A model generated the notes under the pieces. It did not search any database, was not told the DNA's origin, and saw only the letters and a list, made by a program, of their open reading frames with translations. From Pseudomonadales bacterium (GTDB lineage Bacteria > Pseudomonadota > Gammaproteobacteria > Pseudomonadales > Azotimanducaceae), in assembly GCA_007122315.1 (NCBI GenBank), contig SKUB01000058.1, positions 1 through 50,078 of the forward strand: a DNA stretch of 50,078 bases, written 5' to 3'. Positions 42,445 to 50,078 of the stretch are shown piece after piece. The translations under genes were made by a program, and so were the position numbers. Position 1 is the stretch's first letter, and the number at the start of each line of letters is the position of its first letter.

Positions 42445-42966
42445 ATGTCCGATAAACCTGTCGGCGTGGAGTTCGTGACCGATCGCGGCACGATCCGTCT
42501 GCGCCTGTTCCCCGAGCACGCACCCGTGACCGTGGCGAGCTTCGCCAATCTCGTCAAGCGCGGCTTCTACGACGGCCTGGGCTTTCACCGGGTGATTCCC
42601 GACTTCATGGTTCAGGGCGGCTGCCCCCGCGGCACCGGAACCGGGGACCCAGGCTATCGTTTCGAGGACGAATGCACGCCTGAGTTGCGTCACGATGGGC
42701 CAGGAAAGCTGTCCATGGCCAATGCCGGCCCGGGCACGAACGGCAGCCAGTTCTTCATCACCCACGTGGCGACGCCCTGGCTCGACGACGCACACACCAT
42801 TTTCGGTGAAGTGGTCGGCCCGGAGGATCAGGAGGTGGTGAATGCCATCGCCCAGGGCGACAAGATTCAGAAGGCGAAGCTCACCGGCGATGCCGATGCG
42901 GTCTTCGCCGGTCAGGAGAAGCGTCTGGAGGAGTGGAACAAGACGCTGGATCGGGCCAAGCGCTGA
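42445..42966 (+). CDS. ppiB: Cyclophilin-type peptidyl-prolyl isomerase (PpiB-like)
   Basis: Cytosolic cyclophilin, no signal peptide. [13 protein letters not shown] contains the catalytic Arg and Phe; [10 protein letters not shown] and the HTIFGEVV motif complete the core. ATG 42445 is preceded by GAGGAG at 6 nt and gives 173 residues, against an open frame from 42280. An acidic/basic helical tail ([17 protein letters not shown]) extends the usual core. Ends before a strong convergent hairpin. Confidence 0.93.
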   Translation: MSDKPVGVEFVTDRGTIRLRLFPEHAPVTVASFANLVKRGFYDGLGFHRVIPDFMVQGGCPRGTGTGDPGYRFEDECTPELRHDGPGKLSMANAGPGTNGSQFFITHVATPWLDDAHTIFGEVVGPEDQEVVNAIAQGDKIQKAKLTGDADAVFAGQEKRLEEWNKTLDRAKR

Positions 42967-42983
42967 GACCGCGTCAGGGACCG

Positions 42984-43016
42984 CCGTCGCCCGGCTCCTG
43001 TGGAACCGGGCGACGG
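42984..43016. terminator. Two-way intrinsic-type hairpin between ppiB and the sigma gene
   Basis: CCGTCGCCCGG (42984-42994) and CCGGGCGACGG (43006-43016) are perfect 11-bp arms; the inner bases add a further 3 pairs around a TGT loop with one mismatch. It lies in the 57-bp gap between convergent ends. No T run on either side, so termination efficiency is uncertain. Confidence 0.7.
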
Positions 43017-43023
43017 TAACAGT

Positions 43024-44082
43024 TCAGACAGCGAGTTCGAGACGATCGATACCAGCTTCGCACATGGCCTTGCGCAGCTGGGCCATGGCCTGAATCTGGA
43101 TCTGACGGACCCGCTCACGGGCGAGATTGATCTCCCGACCCACTTCCTCGAGGGTGTGGGGCTCATAGCCGCGCAGTCCAAAGCGTCGGCAGAGGATCTC
43201 CCGCGGACGCGGCGCCAGCTCATCCAACCAGGCGTCGAGCTGGCTCCCGAACTGCTCCTTGATCACCTCGGACTCCGGATCCCCACCTTCCGGATCACAG
43301 ACGTTCTCGAGCATGTGCCCGTCGCCTGCATCCGCAGCGTGATCGGCGGCCCGGGTCTGATGATGCAGGGCCAGCAGGTCCCGCACCTCACCCGCATCCC
43401 GATCCATGCGCTCGGCAATCGCCTCGGGTGAAGGCGAACCTGACGCCACGCTGTCGGCATCATGCTGTTCTGCATCCCGCGCCGCCCGCAGGCAGCCATG
43501 TACGGCTTTGGCAACGTGGACTGGCAGTCGGATCATTCGACTCTGGTTCATCAGGCCACGCTCGATGGCCTGACGGATCCACCATGTGGCGTAGGTCGAG
43601 AACCTGAAGCCACGCTCGGGGTCGAATTTTTCCACAGCGCGAATCAGCCCCAGGTTGCCTTCCTCGATCAGATCCGCCAGCGGCAGACCACGATTCAGGT
43701 AACGCCGTGCCAGCATCACGACCAGGCGCAGGTTGCATTCGATCATCCGCGCCCGGGCAGCTGCATCGCCCTTCTGCACCAGGCGGGCGAGATCACGCTC
43801 GGACTGTGCATCGAGCAATCCGGCCGCGCTGATCTCACGCAGATAGATGTCCGTTGCATCCAGAGATGCGCCCGTATCCTGCTCGCTGCCCACATCAGCC
43901 GCTGCAGCGCTCTTGCGTACAGCTGCGCGCTTGCCGCGCCTGGACGGCGCCGGGTCTGCTTCGCGAGCCCACGGTGCCGAACCCGGCGTCGTGTAGCCTT
44001 CGCTGAAGGTTTCTTTGAAGGTTTCGGTGAAAGTTTCCATGAGCGGCTCCGCGAGCGCTTCGTCGTGGCTGAAATCATCCAT
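43024..44082 (-). CDS. rpoS: RpoS-type sigma-70 family factor
   Basis: Group 2 sigma factor of 352 residues. Region 1.2 is about 75-105 ([16 protein letters not shown]); region 2 about 113-183 ([43 protein letters not shown], then [20 protein letters not shown]), closest to RpoS; region 3 about 190-270; region 4 about 285-345 ([35 protein letters not shown]). The N terminus has three ETF-x repeats. ATG 44082 (GAGG 6 nt before) is preferred over GTG 44094; it overlaps the upstream HTH-receiver gene by 8 bp. The usual RpoS neighbours (nlpD, pcm, surE) are absent, so it could be a paralogue. Confidence 0.85.
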   Translation of the reverse strand: MDDFSHDEALAEPLMETFTETFKETFSEGYTTPGSAPWAREADPAPSRRGKRAAVRKSAAAADVGSEQDTGASLDATDIYLREISAAGLLDAQSERDLARLVQKGDAAARARMIECNLRLVVMLARRYLNRGLPLADLIEEGNLGLIRAVEKFDPERGFRFSTYATWWIRQAIERGLMNQSRMIRLPVHVAKAVHGCLRAARDAEQHDADSVASGSPSPEAIAERMDRDAGEVRDLLALHHQTRAADHAADAGDGHMLENVCDPEGGDPESEVIKEQFGSQLDAWLDELAPRPREILCRRFGLRGYEPHTLEEVGREINLARERVRQIQIQAMAQLRKAMCEAGIDRLELAV

Positions 44083-44704
44083 GGCACACCTCACTGTTTG
44101 TGGCCTGCGACATTGATTGGGGGCGGCTCACCGTCGCGAGCCCACAAGCTTCGATCACTTCGTCATTGGAGAACGGTTTGCGCATGAAACGATCGGCACC
44201 GGCGGCCAGAATCTTCTGGACCCGGTCGGGCGAGTAGTAGCCGGTCATGGCCACCACCCGGATGTGGCTGGTGCGTGAATCGGACTTCAGCTGGCGGCAG
44301 ACTTCGAAGCCGTCGACACCCGGCATCATGAGGTCCAGCAGAACGACGTCCGGGTCGAAGGTATGGACCTTGGTCCCTGCCTCGAAGCCGTCGAAAGCGC
44401 AATCCACCTCGATTTCGCGGCCCATGCGTCGGCTCCAGGCGTGCAGCAGTTCCACCAGGAAGCGATTGAGCTGACGGTCGTCGTCCACCACCAGAAGGCG
44501 GCGAACGTTGCCGTCTGCTTCGCGCGGCAGGCGGATTCCCCGCTCATGCGCGAACTGCTGGACGGCCTCCCGGGTGAAGCGACGATGACCACCGGCCGTG
44601 GTGGTGGCATCGAGCAGGCCCTTGCTGGCCCACTGACGCACGGTGATGGGCGATACCATCAGCATGCGCGCCACTTCGTTGGGAGTGAGATAGTCCTTGC
44701 TCAT
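44075..44704 (-). CDS. MerR/excisionase-type HTH fused to a response-regulator receiver domain
   Basis: 209 residues. The N-terminal helix-turn-helix (about 5-50: [38 protein letters not shown]) is of the MerR/excisionase type. A receiver domain follows at about 68-185, with all key residues: acidic pocket D74-D76, phospho-acceptor Asp124 ([15 protein letters not shown]), Thr154 ([11 protein letters not shown]), and Lys176 (RFMRKPFS). HTH before receiver is the reverse of the usual order. No histidine kinase gene lies nearby. The 3' end overlaps the sigma gene start by 8 bp, so the two proteins are made together. The HTH probably binds the 9-bp repeats at its own promoter (inference). Confidence 0.85.
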   Translation of the reverse strand: MSKDYLTPNEVARMLMVSPITVRQWASKGLLDATTTAGGHRRFTREAVQQFAHERGIRLPREADGNVRRLLVVDDDRQLNRFLVELLHAWSRRMGREIEVDCAFDGFEAGTKVHTFDPDVVLLDLMMPGVDGFEVCRQLKSDSRTSHIRVVAMTGYYSPDRVQKILAAGADRFMRKPFSNDEVIEACGLATVSRPQSMSQATNSEVCHG

Positions 44705-44795
44705 CGCTACCCCTTGTCGCCTGATTCGCTGTCCCGACGGCTTAATCGAATACGTGTAGCGGTTTGAGAGCCATACGAGCTGTTTCGTGGCAAGG

Positions 44796-44825
44796 ACTAT
44801 ATCGATTTAATCGATTCGATCGGAA
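44796..44825 (-). promoter_or_regulatory. Candidate promoter of the HTH-receiver / sigma operon
   Basis: Minus-strand -10 TATAGT (44796-44801) is 5/6 to consensus. The -35 zone (about 44819-44825, TTCCGA-like) is weak and lies inside the 9-bp repeats, as expected when an activator or repressor sits there. Start near 44789, leader about 85 nt. Confidence 0.55.
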
Positions 44826-44836
44826 ATATCGATTTG
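44801..44836. repeat. Four tandem 9-bp ATCG repeats (operator candidate)
   Basis: In register: ATCGATTTA, ATCGATTCG, ATCGGAAAT, ATCGATTTG. Three units contain the palindrome ATCGAT. A further related site TAATCGAA lies at 44743-44750. The AT-rich block stands out from the GC-rich surroundings and abuts the -10 of the HTH-receiver gene. Confidence 0.75.
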
Positions 44837-45069
44837 GAATGAGCGCAAAACCGCTTATGCCAGCCAGCTCGCAGCGGTTCGGTCTGTGGAGGGTGTAGCA
44901 GCAGGCGGGATCAGCGCGACGCAGGAGGGCCCTGCAAGGGAGGCAACGGGAAGCCAGTAGCGAAGAAATGCTGGACCGACGCGCCCGTCCGGGCTGTCCT
45001 GGGCTCGGGCGCGACAGTCAACGCGGACTCGAGCGAATCCGCGTCACGAGGCTTGGCGCCGGGTTCGAT

Positions 45070-45090
45070 ACGCTCTGATGTTCAGAGCGT
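45070..45090. terminator. Hairpin just after the uspA-family gene
   Basis: ACGCTCTGA-tgt-TCAGAGCGT, a perfect 9-bp stem with a 3-nt loop, 11 bp downstream of the gene's stop on the minus strand. No T run follows, so it may be a non-canonical terminator or 3' end protector. Confidence 0.55.
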
Positions 45091-45101
45091 GCCTGCGCTA
45101 C

Positions 45102-45563
45102 TCAGCTTTCGAGCGCCACCCGAACAGCGAGCACGTCGCAGGAGGCTCCGTGCAGAACACCGTTCGCCGTGGAACCAAGCAGCAGACCGAGGCCATGGCG
45201 ACCATGGCTGCCGATCACGATCAGATCGATTTTTTCCTCTTTGGCCAGACGATGGATCTCGCGGGATGCAGAGCCAACGGGAACGAACAACCGGTTCTTG
45301 TCCACACCGATGGCCTTGCCCATTTTTGCGAGCTGCTCCTGGGCGTGGCTGACCGCTTGCTGCTCCAGGGTGGCCATCTGGGCGGAAAAGTCACCGGCGA
45401 GGCCTACGGCACCGAAACCGCCATAGACATGTTCGATGGGCTTGACCACGTGAACCAGAGCGAGTTTGGCGCCGTCCTTCTCGGCGATGTGCCGTGCTTT
45501 GGTCAGAACCTGGTCACTCTCTTCAGTGAGATCGACGGCGACGAGTACATTCTTGTAGCTCAT
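45102..45563 (-). CDS. Universal stress protein, UspA family
   Basis: Single-domain UspA protein, 153 residues. NVLVAVDLTEESDQVLTKA at the start, central HVVKPIEHVYGG, and the ATP-type loop VIGSHGRHGLGLLLGSTANGVLHGA at the end (G-2x-G-9x-G-S/T pattern). ATG 45563 (MSYKNVL; GGGA 7 nt before) is chosen over 45596. A Fnr/Anr-type box lies upstream, suggesting induction when oxygen falls, as known for several Pseudomonas usp genes. Exact subfamily not assigned. Confidence 0.92.
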   Translation of the reverse strand: MSYKNVLVAVDLTEESDQVLTKARHIAEKDGAKLALVHVVKPIEHVYGGFGAVGLAGDFSAQMATLEQQAVSHAQEQLAKMGKAIGVDKNRLFVPVGSASREIHRLAKEEKIDLIVIGSHGRHGLGLLLGSTANGVLHGASCDVLAVRVALES

Positions 45564-45631
45564 GGAACGGTCCCTTACTGGTAGCGAATCGAGCATGATG
45601 ACATGGGGCCACGTACCGCGCGCCCCGCGCC

Positions 45632-45645
45632 ATGATGCAGGTCAA
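45632..45645 (-). promoter_or_regulatory. Fnr/Anr-like box upstream of the uspA-family gene
   Basis: Minus strand TTGAC-ctgc-ATCAT, with 8 of 10 positions matching TTGAT-N4-ATCAA. It is centred about 75 bp before the ATG. The gene family and site position agree with oxygen-responsive control, but the -10 is not clear. Confidence 0.5.
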
Positions 45646-45653
45646 GCGATGCG

Positions 45654-46886
45654 CTAGCCAGTCTGGTTGTCGTTCCGAAAAAGATGCAGGACCGGCGCCT
45701 TGATGGTTTCGTTACCGCCCCGCCAGATCTGCACGTCGCTGCGATTGAGGCCCATCTCCCGAACCCGTTCGAGACAGGTTTGAACCGCCTGCAGCACTTC
45801 ACTCGCCCCGGCGGGCCAGTCCTGATCGAGCCAGATTCCGGCTGCCGTCGCTGTCACGTAGGTGGCCACGGGTGAGCCTGGATGCTCCATACTGAGCGCG
45901 ACCACGTGCTGGCGGACCACTTCCAGCAAGCGTTCGAATTCGTCCCGGCCCACATCCGCGAGAACCAGCAGGAAACGCCCGCCGCCCATCGAGGCGGCGA
46001 AATCGAGCGGCCTGCGGGCCATGCGCTCGACCTGGTCGGCCACGGCGACCAGTGCCTGGTCGACCGCCTCCGGCCCGCGACGCGCATCGAGTTCACGCAG
46101 CGCGTCGATGCCGACGAGCGCGACACCCACCTGACGCCGTTCGCGCCGACCAAGGCCCAGCAGTGTGCGGAGACGATCCTCACCCGCGGTGGGGGTATAC
46201 AGTCCCGTGAGCTGATCGTGTTCGCCAGCGAACGCGTGCATCCGTTCCCGCAGGAACGCCAGCCGCTGACCAAGCTCCTGACGATAGCCCGCGGTCAGAC
46301 CGACCACGTTGGCTGCGAGAAGGAACAGCCCGCCTTCGACCAGCTCGGACCCGTAGCGACCCGCCGCGACCATCGTCATCACCCAGACCAGGGCCAACGT
46401 GAACGCGGTCGCGGCCGCCGGCAGCAGACGCAGGCCTAGGAGCAGGTAGATGCCCACGGTGATAAGCATGAGCCCTGCATGGGTCGGAAGCGGCTGACCG
46501 CTCCCCTGTTCGAGCAACCCGACGAGAATATTGCCGCATCCAAGCAGGAGGACCGCGGCGACCACGACCCCCGGGGCGAGATTGATGAAGCGGGCGCTGC
46601 GCAGGAGCAGGCCGGCACAGACCAGCGCCGGAATCTGAATGCCGAGTCGGACCATGAGTCCGAAACTGACGTTCTCCAGACCAAGGGTAATCAGATCGTA
46701 GAGGGCAAACGCCAGGATAATGCCGCACACTGGAATGATGGTTTGCCAACAGCTGTCGGTCAGCTCGCGGATGCGTTCCTGCTTGAACTGTTGCTCCAGA
46801 ATCGGAGCGAAGCGAAGGCGCCGAGCGTCGCCCTCCGAGTACCGAAGCTCCTCGGCAGCCCTGCTCTGACCCGTGTGCTGCCTCAT
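45654..46886 (-). CDS. Membrane protein with a degenerate GGDEF domain
   Basis: About six hydrophobic helices (46-198) form a sensor-like membrane module. After them comes a diguanylate-cyclase-type domain (about 220-385; DQLTGLYTP start). The GGDEF signature is replaced by MGGGRF (300-305), so the catalytic Asp/Glu are gone and cyclase activity is unlikely; it may bind c-di-GMP or only act in protein contacts. ATG 46886 gives 410 residues; upstream frame to 47036 is poorly supported. Divergent from selA. Confidence 0.8.
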   Translation of the reverse strand: MRQHTGQSRAAEELRYSEGDARRLRFAPILEQQFKQERIRELTDSCWQTIIPVCGIILAFALYDLITLGLENVSFGLMVRLGIQIPALVCAGLLLRSARFINLAPGVVVAAVLLLGCGNILVGLLEQGSGQPLPTHAGLMLITVGIYLLLGLRLLPAAATAFTLALVWVMTMVAAGRYGSELVEGGLFLLAANVVGLTAGYRQELGQRLAFLRERMHAFAGEHDQLTGLYTPTAGEDRLRTLLGLGRRERRQVGVALVGIDALRELDARRGPEAVDQALVAVADQVERMARRPLDFAASMGGGRFLLVLADVGRDEFERLLEVVRQHVVALSMEHPGSPVATYVTATAAGIWLDQDWPAGASEVLQAVQTCLERVREMGLNRSDVQIWRGGNETIKAPVLHLFRNDNQTG

Positions 46887-47023
46887 GGCGGTGGTCCGAA
46901 GATTCCTGGGGAGGGGATCGAAAGCATAGCCAGGGATCATGTGAGCTGCCATGAACGGGCGCCGCCGCGGCGCTCCCCCTATCCGCGATGTGACAGGGTT
47001 CAAAGATGTCCAGGCGCGCGCCG

Positions 47024-47052
47024 TTGGCGCTGCCACCGGCGCGCGCTATAAC
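47024..47052 (+). promoter_or_regulatory. Candidate promoter of selA-selB
   Basis: TTGGCG (47024-47029), 17 bp, TATAAC (47047-47052). Start near 47059, about 23 nt before selA ATG. The spacer is extremely GC-rich (GGCGCGCGC). Confidence 0.6.
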
Positions 47053-47081
47053 CTGCCCGCCTCAGCGCAAGGATCTGGATC

Positions 47082-48488
47082 ATGTCCGACGCAGCGTCCC
47101 CCGACCCCCGCGCCAGCCTGCCCGCCGTGGATCGCTTCATGGCCCTGCCGGCGGTGACCGTCCTCGAGGCAGACTGGGGACGGCCCACCGTTCTGGCCGA
47201 AGCCAGGCAGCTGCTGGCCGAGACCCGCCAAGGACTGACGTCCCAGGACCGGGTACCTGACACGGACAGTCTGATTCGACAGCTCGCCTCACGCCTGTCC
47301 GCCATGCCGGGACGTGGCCCGCGACCCGTGTTCAATCTCACGGGAACAGTGATCCACACCAACCTGGGCCGGTCACCGCTGCCCCGTTCCGCCATTACGG
47401 CCATGATGGCTGCTGGGGGCAGCACCGATGTCGAGTTCGATCTCGCAAGCGGCCGGCGCGGAGAGCGCGATCATCACGTGGAGCGACTCCTCTGCCAGCT
47501 CACCGGCGCGGAAGCGGCCACGGTGGTCAACAACAACGCAGCGGCCGTCCTGCTGACCCTGAACACCTTTGCCGATGGCCGTGAGGTGCCAGTGTCTCGT
47601 GGCGAACTGGTGGAGATCGGCGGCTCGTTCCGCATACCGGACATCATGCGCCGCGCCGGTGCCCGCCTCATCGAAGTAGGCACCACCAACCGTACCCATC
47701 CGCAGGACTATGCCGAGGCCATCGGTCCGGATACCGGCATGCTGTTCAAGGTCCATCCGAGCAACTATGTCATCACCGGTTTCCAGCGCGAGAGTGGCAT
47801 CGGCGAACTCGCCGCCATTGCCCGCGCCCACGGGCTGCCGTTGGCGTGGGATCTCGGCAGCGGCAGTCTGGTGGACACCTCCCGCTTCGGCCTGGCGCGG
47901 GAACCCATGCCCGGCGATGCGCTCGCGGCGGGCGCCGATCTGGTCACATTCTCCGGCGACAAGCTGCTCGGCGGACCCCAGGCCGGCATCATCGTCGGCT
48001 CGCAGGAGGCGGTGGCTGCAATCCGCCGCAATCCCCTGAAGCGGGCGCTGCGTGTGGACAAGCTCATCCTCGCGGCACTCGCGGCGGTACTGCGCCTGTA
48101 CGGTGACGAGGATGCGCTGCGTCGTGAGGTACCGGTCCTGCGGCTGCTTACTCGCGGCCAGGCGGACATCCTGCGCCTGGCCGAGCGCGTCTCCCCCCAA
48201 ATGGCGGCGTGTCTCGGGCCGGACTGGCGCGTCGACGTCATCGAGTTGGCGAGTCAGATCGGCAGCGGCGCGTTGCCGGTGGCCAACCTGCCGAGCGCGG
48301 GTCTCGCCATCGCGCCCGTACCGGAACGCGGTCGCGGCGAGGCGCTCGATGCGCTGCACCTGCGCCTGCGCCGGCTGCCGGTGCCCATCATTGGCCGCGT
48401 GCAGCAGGATCGTCTGCTGCTGGACCTGCGCTGCCTGGAGGACGAAGCGGGACTGCTGGCCCAGCTGCCGGAGCTCGCTGCATCGTGA
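47082..48488 (+). CDS. selA: L-seryl-tRNA(Sec) selenium transferase SelA
   Basis: PLP enzyme converting Ser-tRNA(Sec) to Sec-tRNA(Sec) with selenophosphate. The PLP Lys294 lies in FSGDKLLGGPQAGII; NLTGTVIHTNLGRSPL and VNNNAAAVLLTLNTFA are further SelA blocks. The 468 residues match E. coli (463). AAGGA stands 8 nt before the ATG. Its stop overlaps the selB start (GTGA), so SelA and SelB are coupled. No selenoprotein or selC gene is seen in the window. Confidence 0.96.
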   Translation: MSDAASPDPRASLPAVDRFMALPAVTVLEADWGRPTVLAEARQLLAETRQGLTSQDRVPDTDSLIRQLASRLSAMPGRGPRPVFNLTGTVIHTNLGRSPLPRSAITAMMAAGGSTDVEFDLASGRRGERDHHVERLLCQLTGAEAATVVNNNAAAVLLTLNTFADGREVPVSRGELVEIGGSFRIPDIMRRAGARLIEVGTTNRTHPQDYAEAIGPDTGMLFKVHPSNYVITGFQRESGIGELAAIARAHGLPLAWDLGSGSLVDTSRFGLAREPMPGDALAAGADLVTFSGDKLLGGPQAGIIVGSQEAVAAIRRNPLKRALRVDKLILAALAAVLRLYGDEDALRREVPVLRLLTRGQADILRLAERVSPQMAACLGPDWRVDVIELASQIGSGALPVANLPSAGLAIAPVPERGRGEALDALHLRLRRLPVPIIGRVQQDRLLLDLRCLEDEAGLLAQLPELAAS

Positions 48489-50078
48489 TCGTTGCCACTG
48501 CGGGCCATGTGGATCACGGCAAGACCACCCTGGTGCAGGCCATGACCGGCGTCGACACGGATCGCCTGGCGGAAGAACGCCGGCGGGGGCTGACCATCGA
48601 TCTGGGTTTCGCCTATGCCGACTGGCAGGGGCGCCGTTTGGGCTTCATCGACGTTCCCGGCCATCACCGCTTCATCGGCAATATGCTCGCCGGCGTCGCC
48701 GCCATCGACGTGGCGCTGCTCGTGGTGGCAGCGGACGAAGGCCCGATGCCCCAGACCCGCGAGCATCTGCAGATCCTGGACCTGCTCGGCGTGGAAGCTG
48801 CCGTCGTCGCCCTGACCCGCTGCGATCTGGCTGATGCGGTCACCACACAGCGCAATCACGCGGCAACGCTGTCCATGCTCGCAGAGAGCCGGTTCGCCCA
48901 GGCGCCACTGGTCCCGGTATGTGCACTGGATGGCACCGGGCTCGATGGCCTGCGCGCGGCCCTCCTCGCTCAGGCGGCAACCGCAGTGCTGCGACCCGGC
49001 GCCGGGTTTCGCCTGGCCGTGGACCGGGCTTTCAGTGTCAGCGGTGCAGGTGCCGTGGTCACCGGTACGGCCCATGCCGGGCGGGTACGTACAGAGGACA
49101 GTCTGACCCTGATTCCCGGCGGTGAAGAAGTGCGGGTTCGCGGGCTGCGGGCGCTGGATCGGCAGCAGGATGAAGGCCACGCCGGCGAACGCTTAGCGCT
49201 CAACCTGAGCGGAATCCATCACGCCAGCATCCGCCGCGGCCAGTGGCTGGTCGCTCCGGCGCTGGCGCGACCGCAGGCGCGCTTCGATGCGCGCCTGCGC
49301 ACCCTGCCCGGCGTCAATCTGCGTTCGGGACAGGAAGTCCATGTGCATCATGGCGCGACCCACGCCATGGGTCGGATCACCCTTCTCGACGGCACGCCCG
49401 AAGCGCCACGCGTGCACCTTGCCGTGCGCGAACCCCTCGGCGTGCTGCACGGTGACCGCTTCATTCTCAGAGACAGCAGCGGCCAGCACACGCTCGCCGG
49501 CGGCGTGGTGCTCGACCCCGAACCACCAGGACGCGGCCGTCGCCGCCCCGACCGGCTCGCTCAGCTCGACGCGCTGGAGCAGGACGACCTCGATGCCATC
49601 GTCCGGGCATCCCTGGCCTGCACACCCCTTGCGCTGGATCTCGACGCATTGGCCTGGAAGCTCAACGCGGAAACCGTGACGCTCGCCAGAGCTCTGCCCG
49701 AAGCCAGAGTCGATGGTCAGGGCGGATTCATCCTGCGCGACGCGAGTGCGTGGGAGGCGCTGCAGAACCTGATCGTCAGCACGCTCGAGCGCTTTCATGC
49801 CGGCCAGCCGCAGTTGGCGGGCATGGGCATCGATGAAGTACTTGCGGTACTGGAGCCGCGACCGCCCGCTGCGGTACTGCGCGCAGCCCTCAGGGATCTC
49901 ATCCGCGACCATCGTCTGGCGCGGACGGCGACACGATTTCACCTGCCGGAGCATCGCCCCCGTCTCGATCCCGCTGACGCCCGGCAATGGGAGCGCTTGC
50001 GCCCGCACCTGGCGAAGCAACCGAAGCAGCCCCCCGTGGTCCACGATCTGGCTCGGGAGCTGGAACTGGACCCGGAGC
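48485..50078 (+). CDS. selB: Selenocysteine-specific elongation factor SelB (3' truncated by window edge)
   Basis: GTPase that brings Sec-tRNA(Sec) to UGA next to a SECIS hairpin. G1 is GHVDHGKTTL (7-16), the switch region contains RGLTIDLGFAYADW, and G3 is DVPGHHRFI. The EF-Tu-like domains 2-3 follow, and the winged-helix mRNA-binding region begins toward the right end. GTG start at 48485 overlaps the selA stop by 4 bp. 531 codons are visible and the frame is still open at the window end (family about 600-640), so roughly 100 C-terminal residues are missing. Confidence 0.95.
   Translation, partial: MIVATAGHVDHGKTTLVQAMTGVDTDRLAEERRRGLTIDLGFAYADWQGRRLGFIDVPGHHRFIGNMLAGVAAIDVALLVVAADEGPMPQTREHLQILDLLGVEAAVVALTRCDLADAVTTQRNHAATLSMLAESRFAQAPLVPVCALDGTGLDGLRAALLAQAATAVLRPGAGFRLAVDRAFSVSGAGAVVTGTAHAGRVRTEDSLTLIPGGEEVRVRGLRALDRQQDEGHAGERLALNLSGIHHASIRRGQWLVAPALARPQARFDARLRTLPGVNLRSGQEVHVHHGATHAMGRITLLDGTPEAPRVHLAVREPLGVLHGDRFILRDSSGQHTLAGGVVLDPEPPGRGRRRPDRLAQLDALEQDDLDAIVRASLACTPLALDLDALAWKLNAETVTLARALPEARVDGQGGFILRDASAWEALQNLIVSTLERFHAGQPQLAGMGIDEVLAVLEPRPPAAVLRAALRDLIRDHRLARTATRFHLPEHRPRLDPADARQWERLRPHLAKQPKQPPVVHDLARELELDPE

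Larger units (their letters stand above)
44705..45101. other. 397-bp region without a protein gene; structured and repeat-bearing
   Basis: The left part holds the promoter and 9-bp repeats. The rest has three clear hairpins: AACCGCT (44849-44855) with AGCGGTT (44873-44879); ACGCGGA (45021-45027) with TCCGCGT (45038-45044); and ACGCTCTGA (45070-45078) with TCAGAGCGT (45082-45090). An untranslated RNA gene is possible; no coding frame with family similarity is seen. Confidence 0.55.

Overview
The window is about 50 kb of high-GC chromosomal backbone from a gammaproteobacterium. The evidence is FimV, an RpoS-type sigma factor, MiaE, TgpA and the order leuC-leuD-leuB-asd-fimV-truA-trpF...folC-dedD-cvpA-purF, together with gltA/sdhCDAB/sucAB-lpd-sucCD, as in Pseudomonas and its relatives. 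Acidic linkers in SucB, HtpG and FimV hint at a halotolerant lineage such as the Halomonas or Ectothiorhodospira groups, but the genus cannot be fixed from sequence alone. No IS element, prophage, CRISPR, rRNA or tRNA was recognised.

Layout. 1-600: 3' part of lpxH (lipid A synthesis). 591-5849 (minus): moxR-type ATPase, DUF58 protein, TgpA transglutaminase, DUF1289 protein and miaE, the last four joined by very short overlaps. 5866-16638 (minus): purF, cvpA, dedD, folC, trpA, trpB, trpF, truA and fimV. The accD gene usually found between the trp genes and folC is absent. 16821-22169: leuC-leuD-leuB-asd, with a divergent LysR regulator. 22330-28369 (minus): aroC, prmB, a DUF4892 protein, gpsA, and htpG behind a textbook heat-shock promoter. 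28476-39744 (minus): the TCA supercluster sdhCDAB-sucAB-lpd-sucCD, with gltA divergent at 40058. 41363-44704: a beta-hydroxyacid dehydrogenase, a cyclophilin, an RpoS-type sigma factor, and an HTH-receiver protein that overlaps the sigma gene. 45102-46886 (minus): UspA-family protein and a membrane protein with a degenerate GGDEF domain. 47082-end (plus): selA and partial selB (selenocysteine incorporation).

How it works together. Most of the window is central metabolism: purine, Trp, Leu, Lys/Thr/Met precursor and chorismate synthesis plus most of the TCA cycle. The right third adds stress and regulation genes. The most unusual local signals are: (i) four tandem 9-bp ATCG-type repeats on the promoter of a HTH-receiver gene that is translationally coupled to the RpoS-type sigma gene; (ii) a 72-bp, 22% GC island inside the otherwise GC-rich leuD; (iii) a large imperfect palindrome over the asd stop codon; and (iv) the loss of accD from its usual place.
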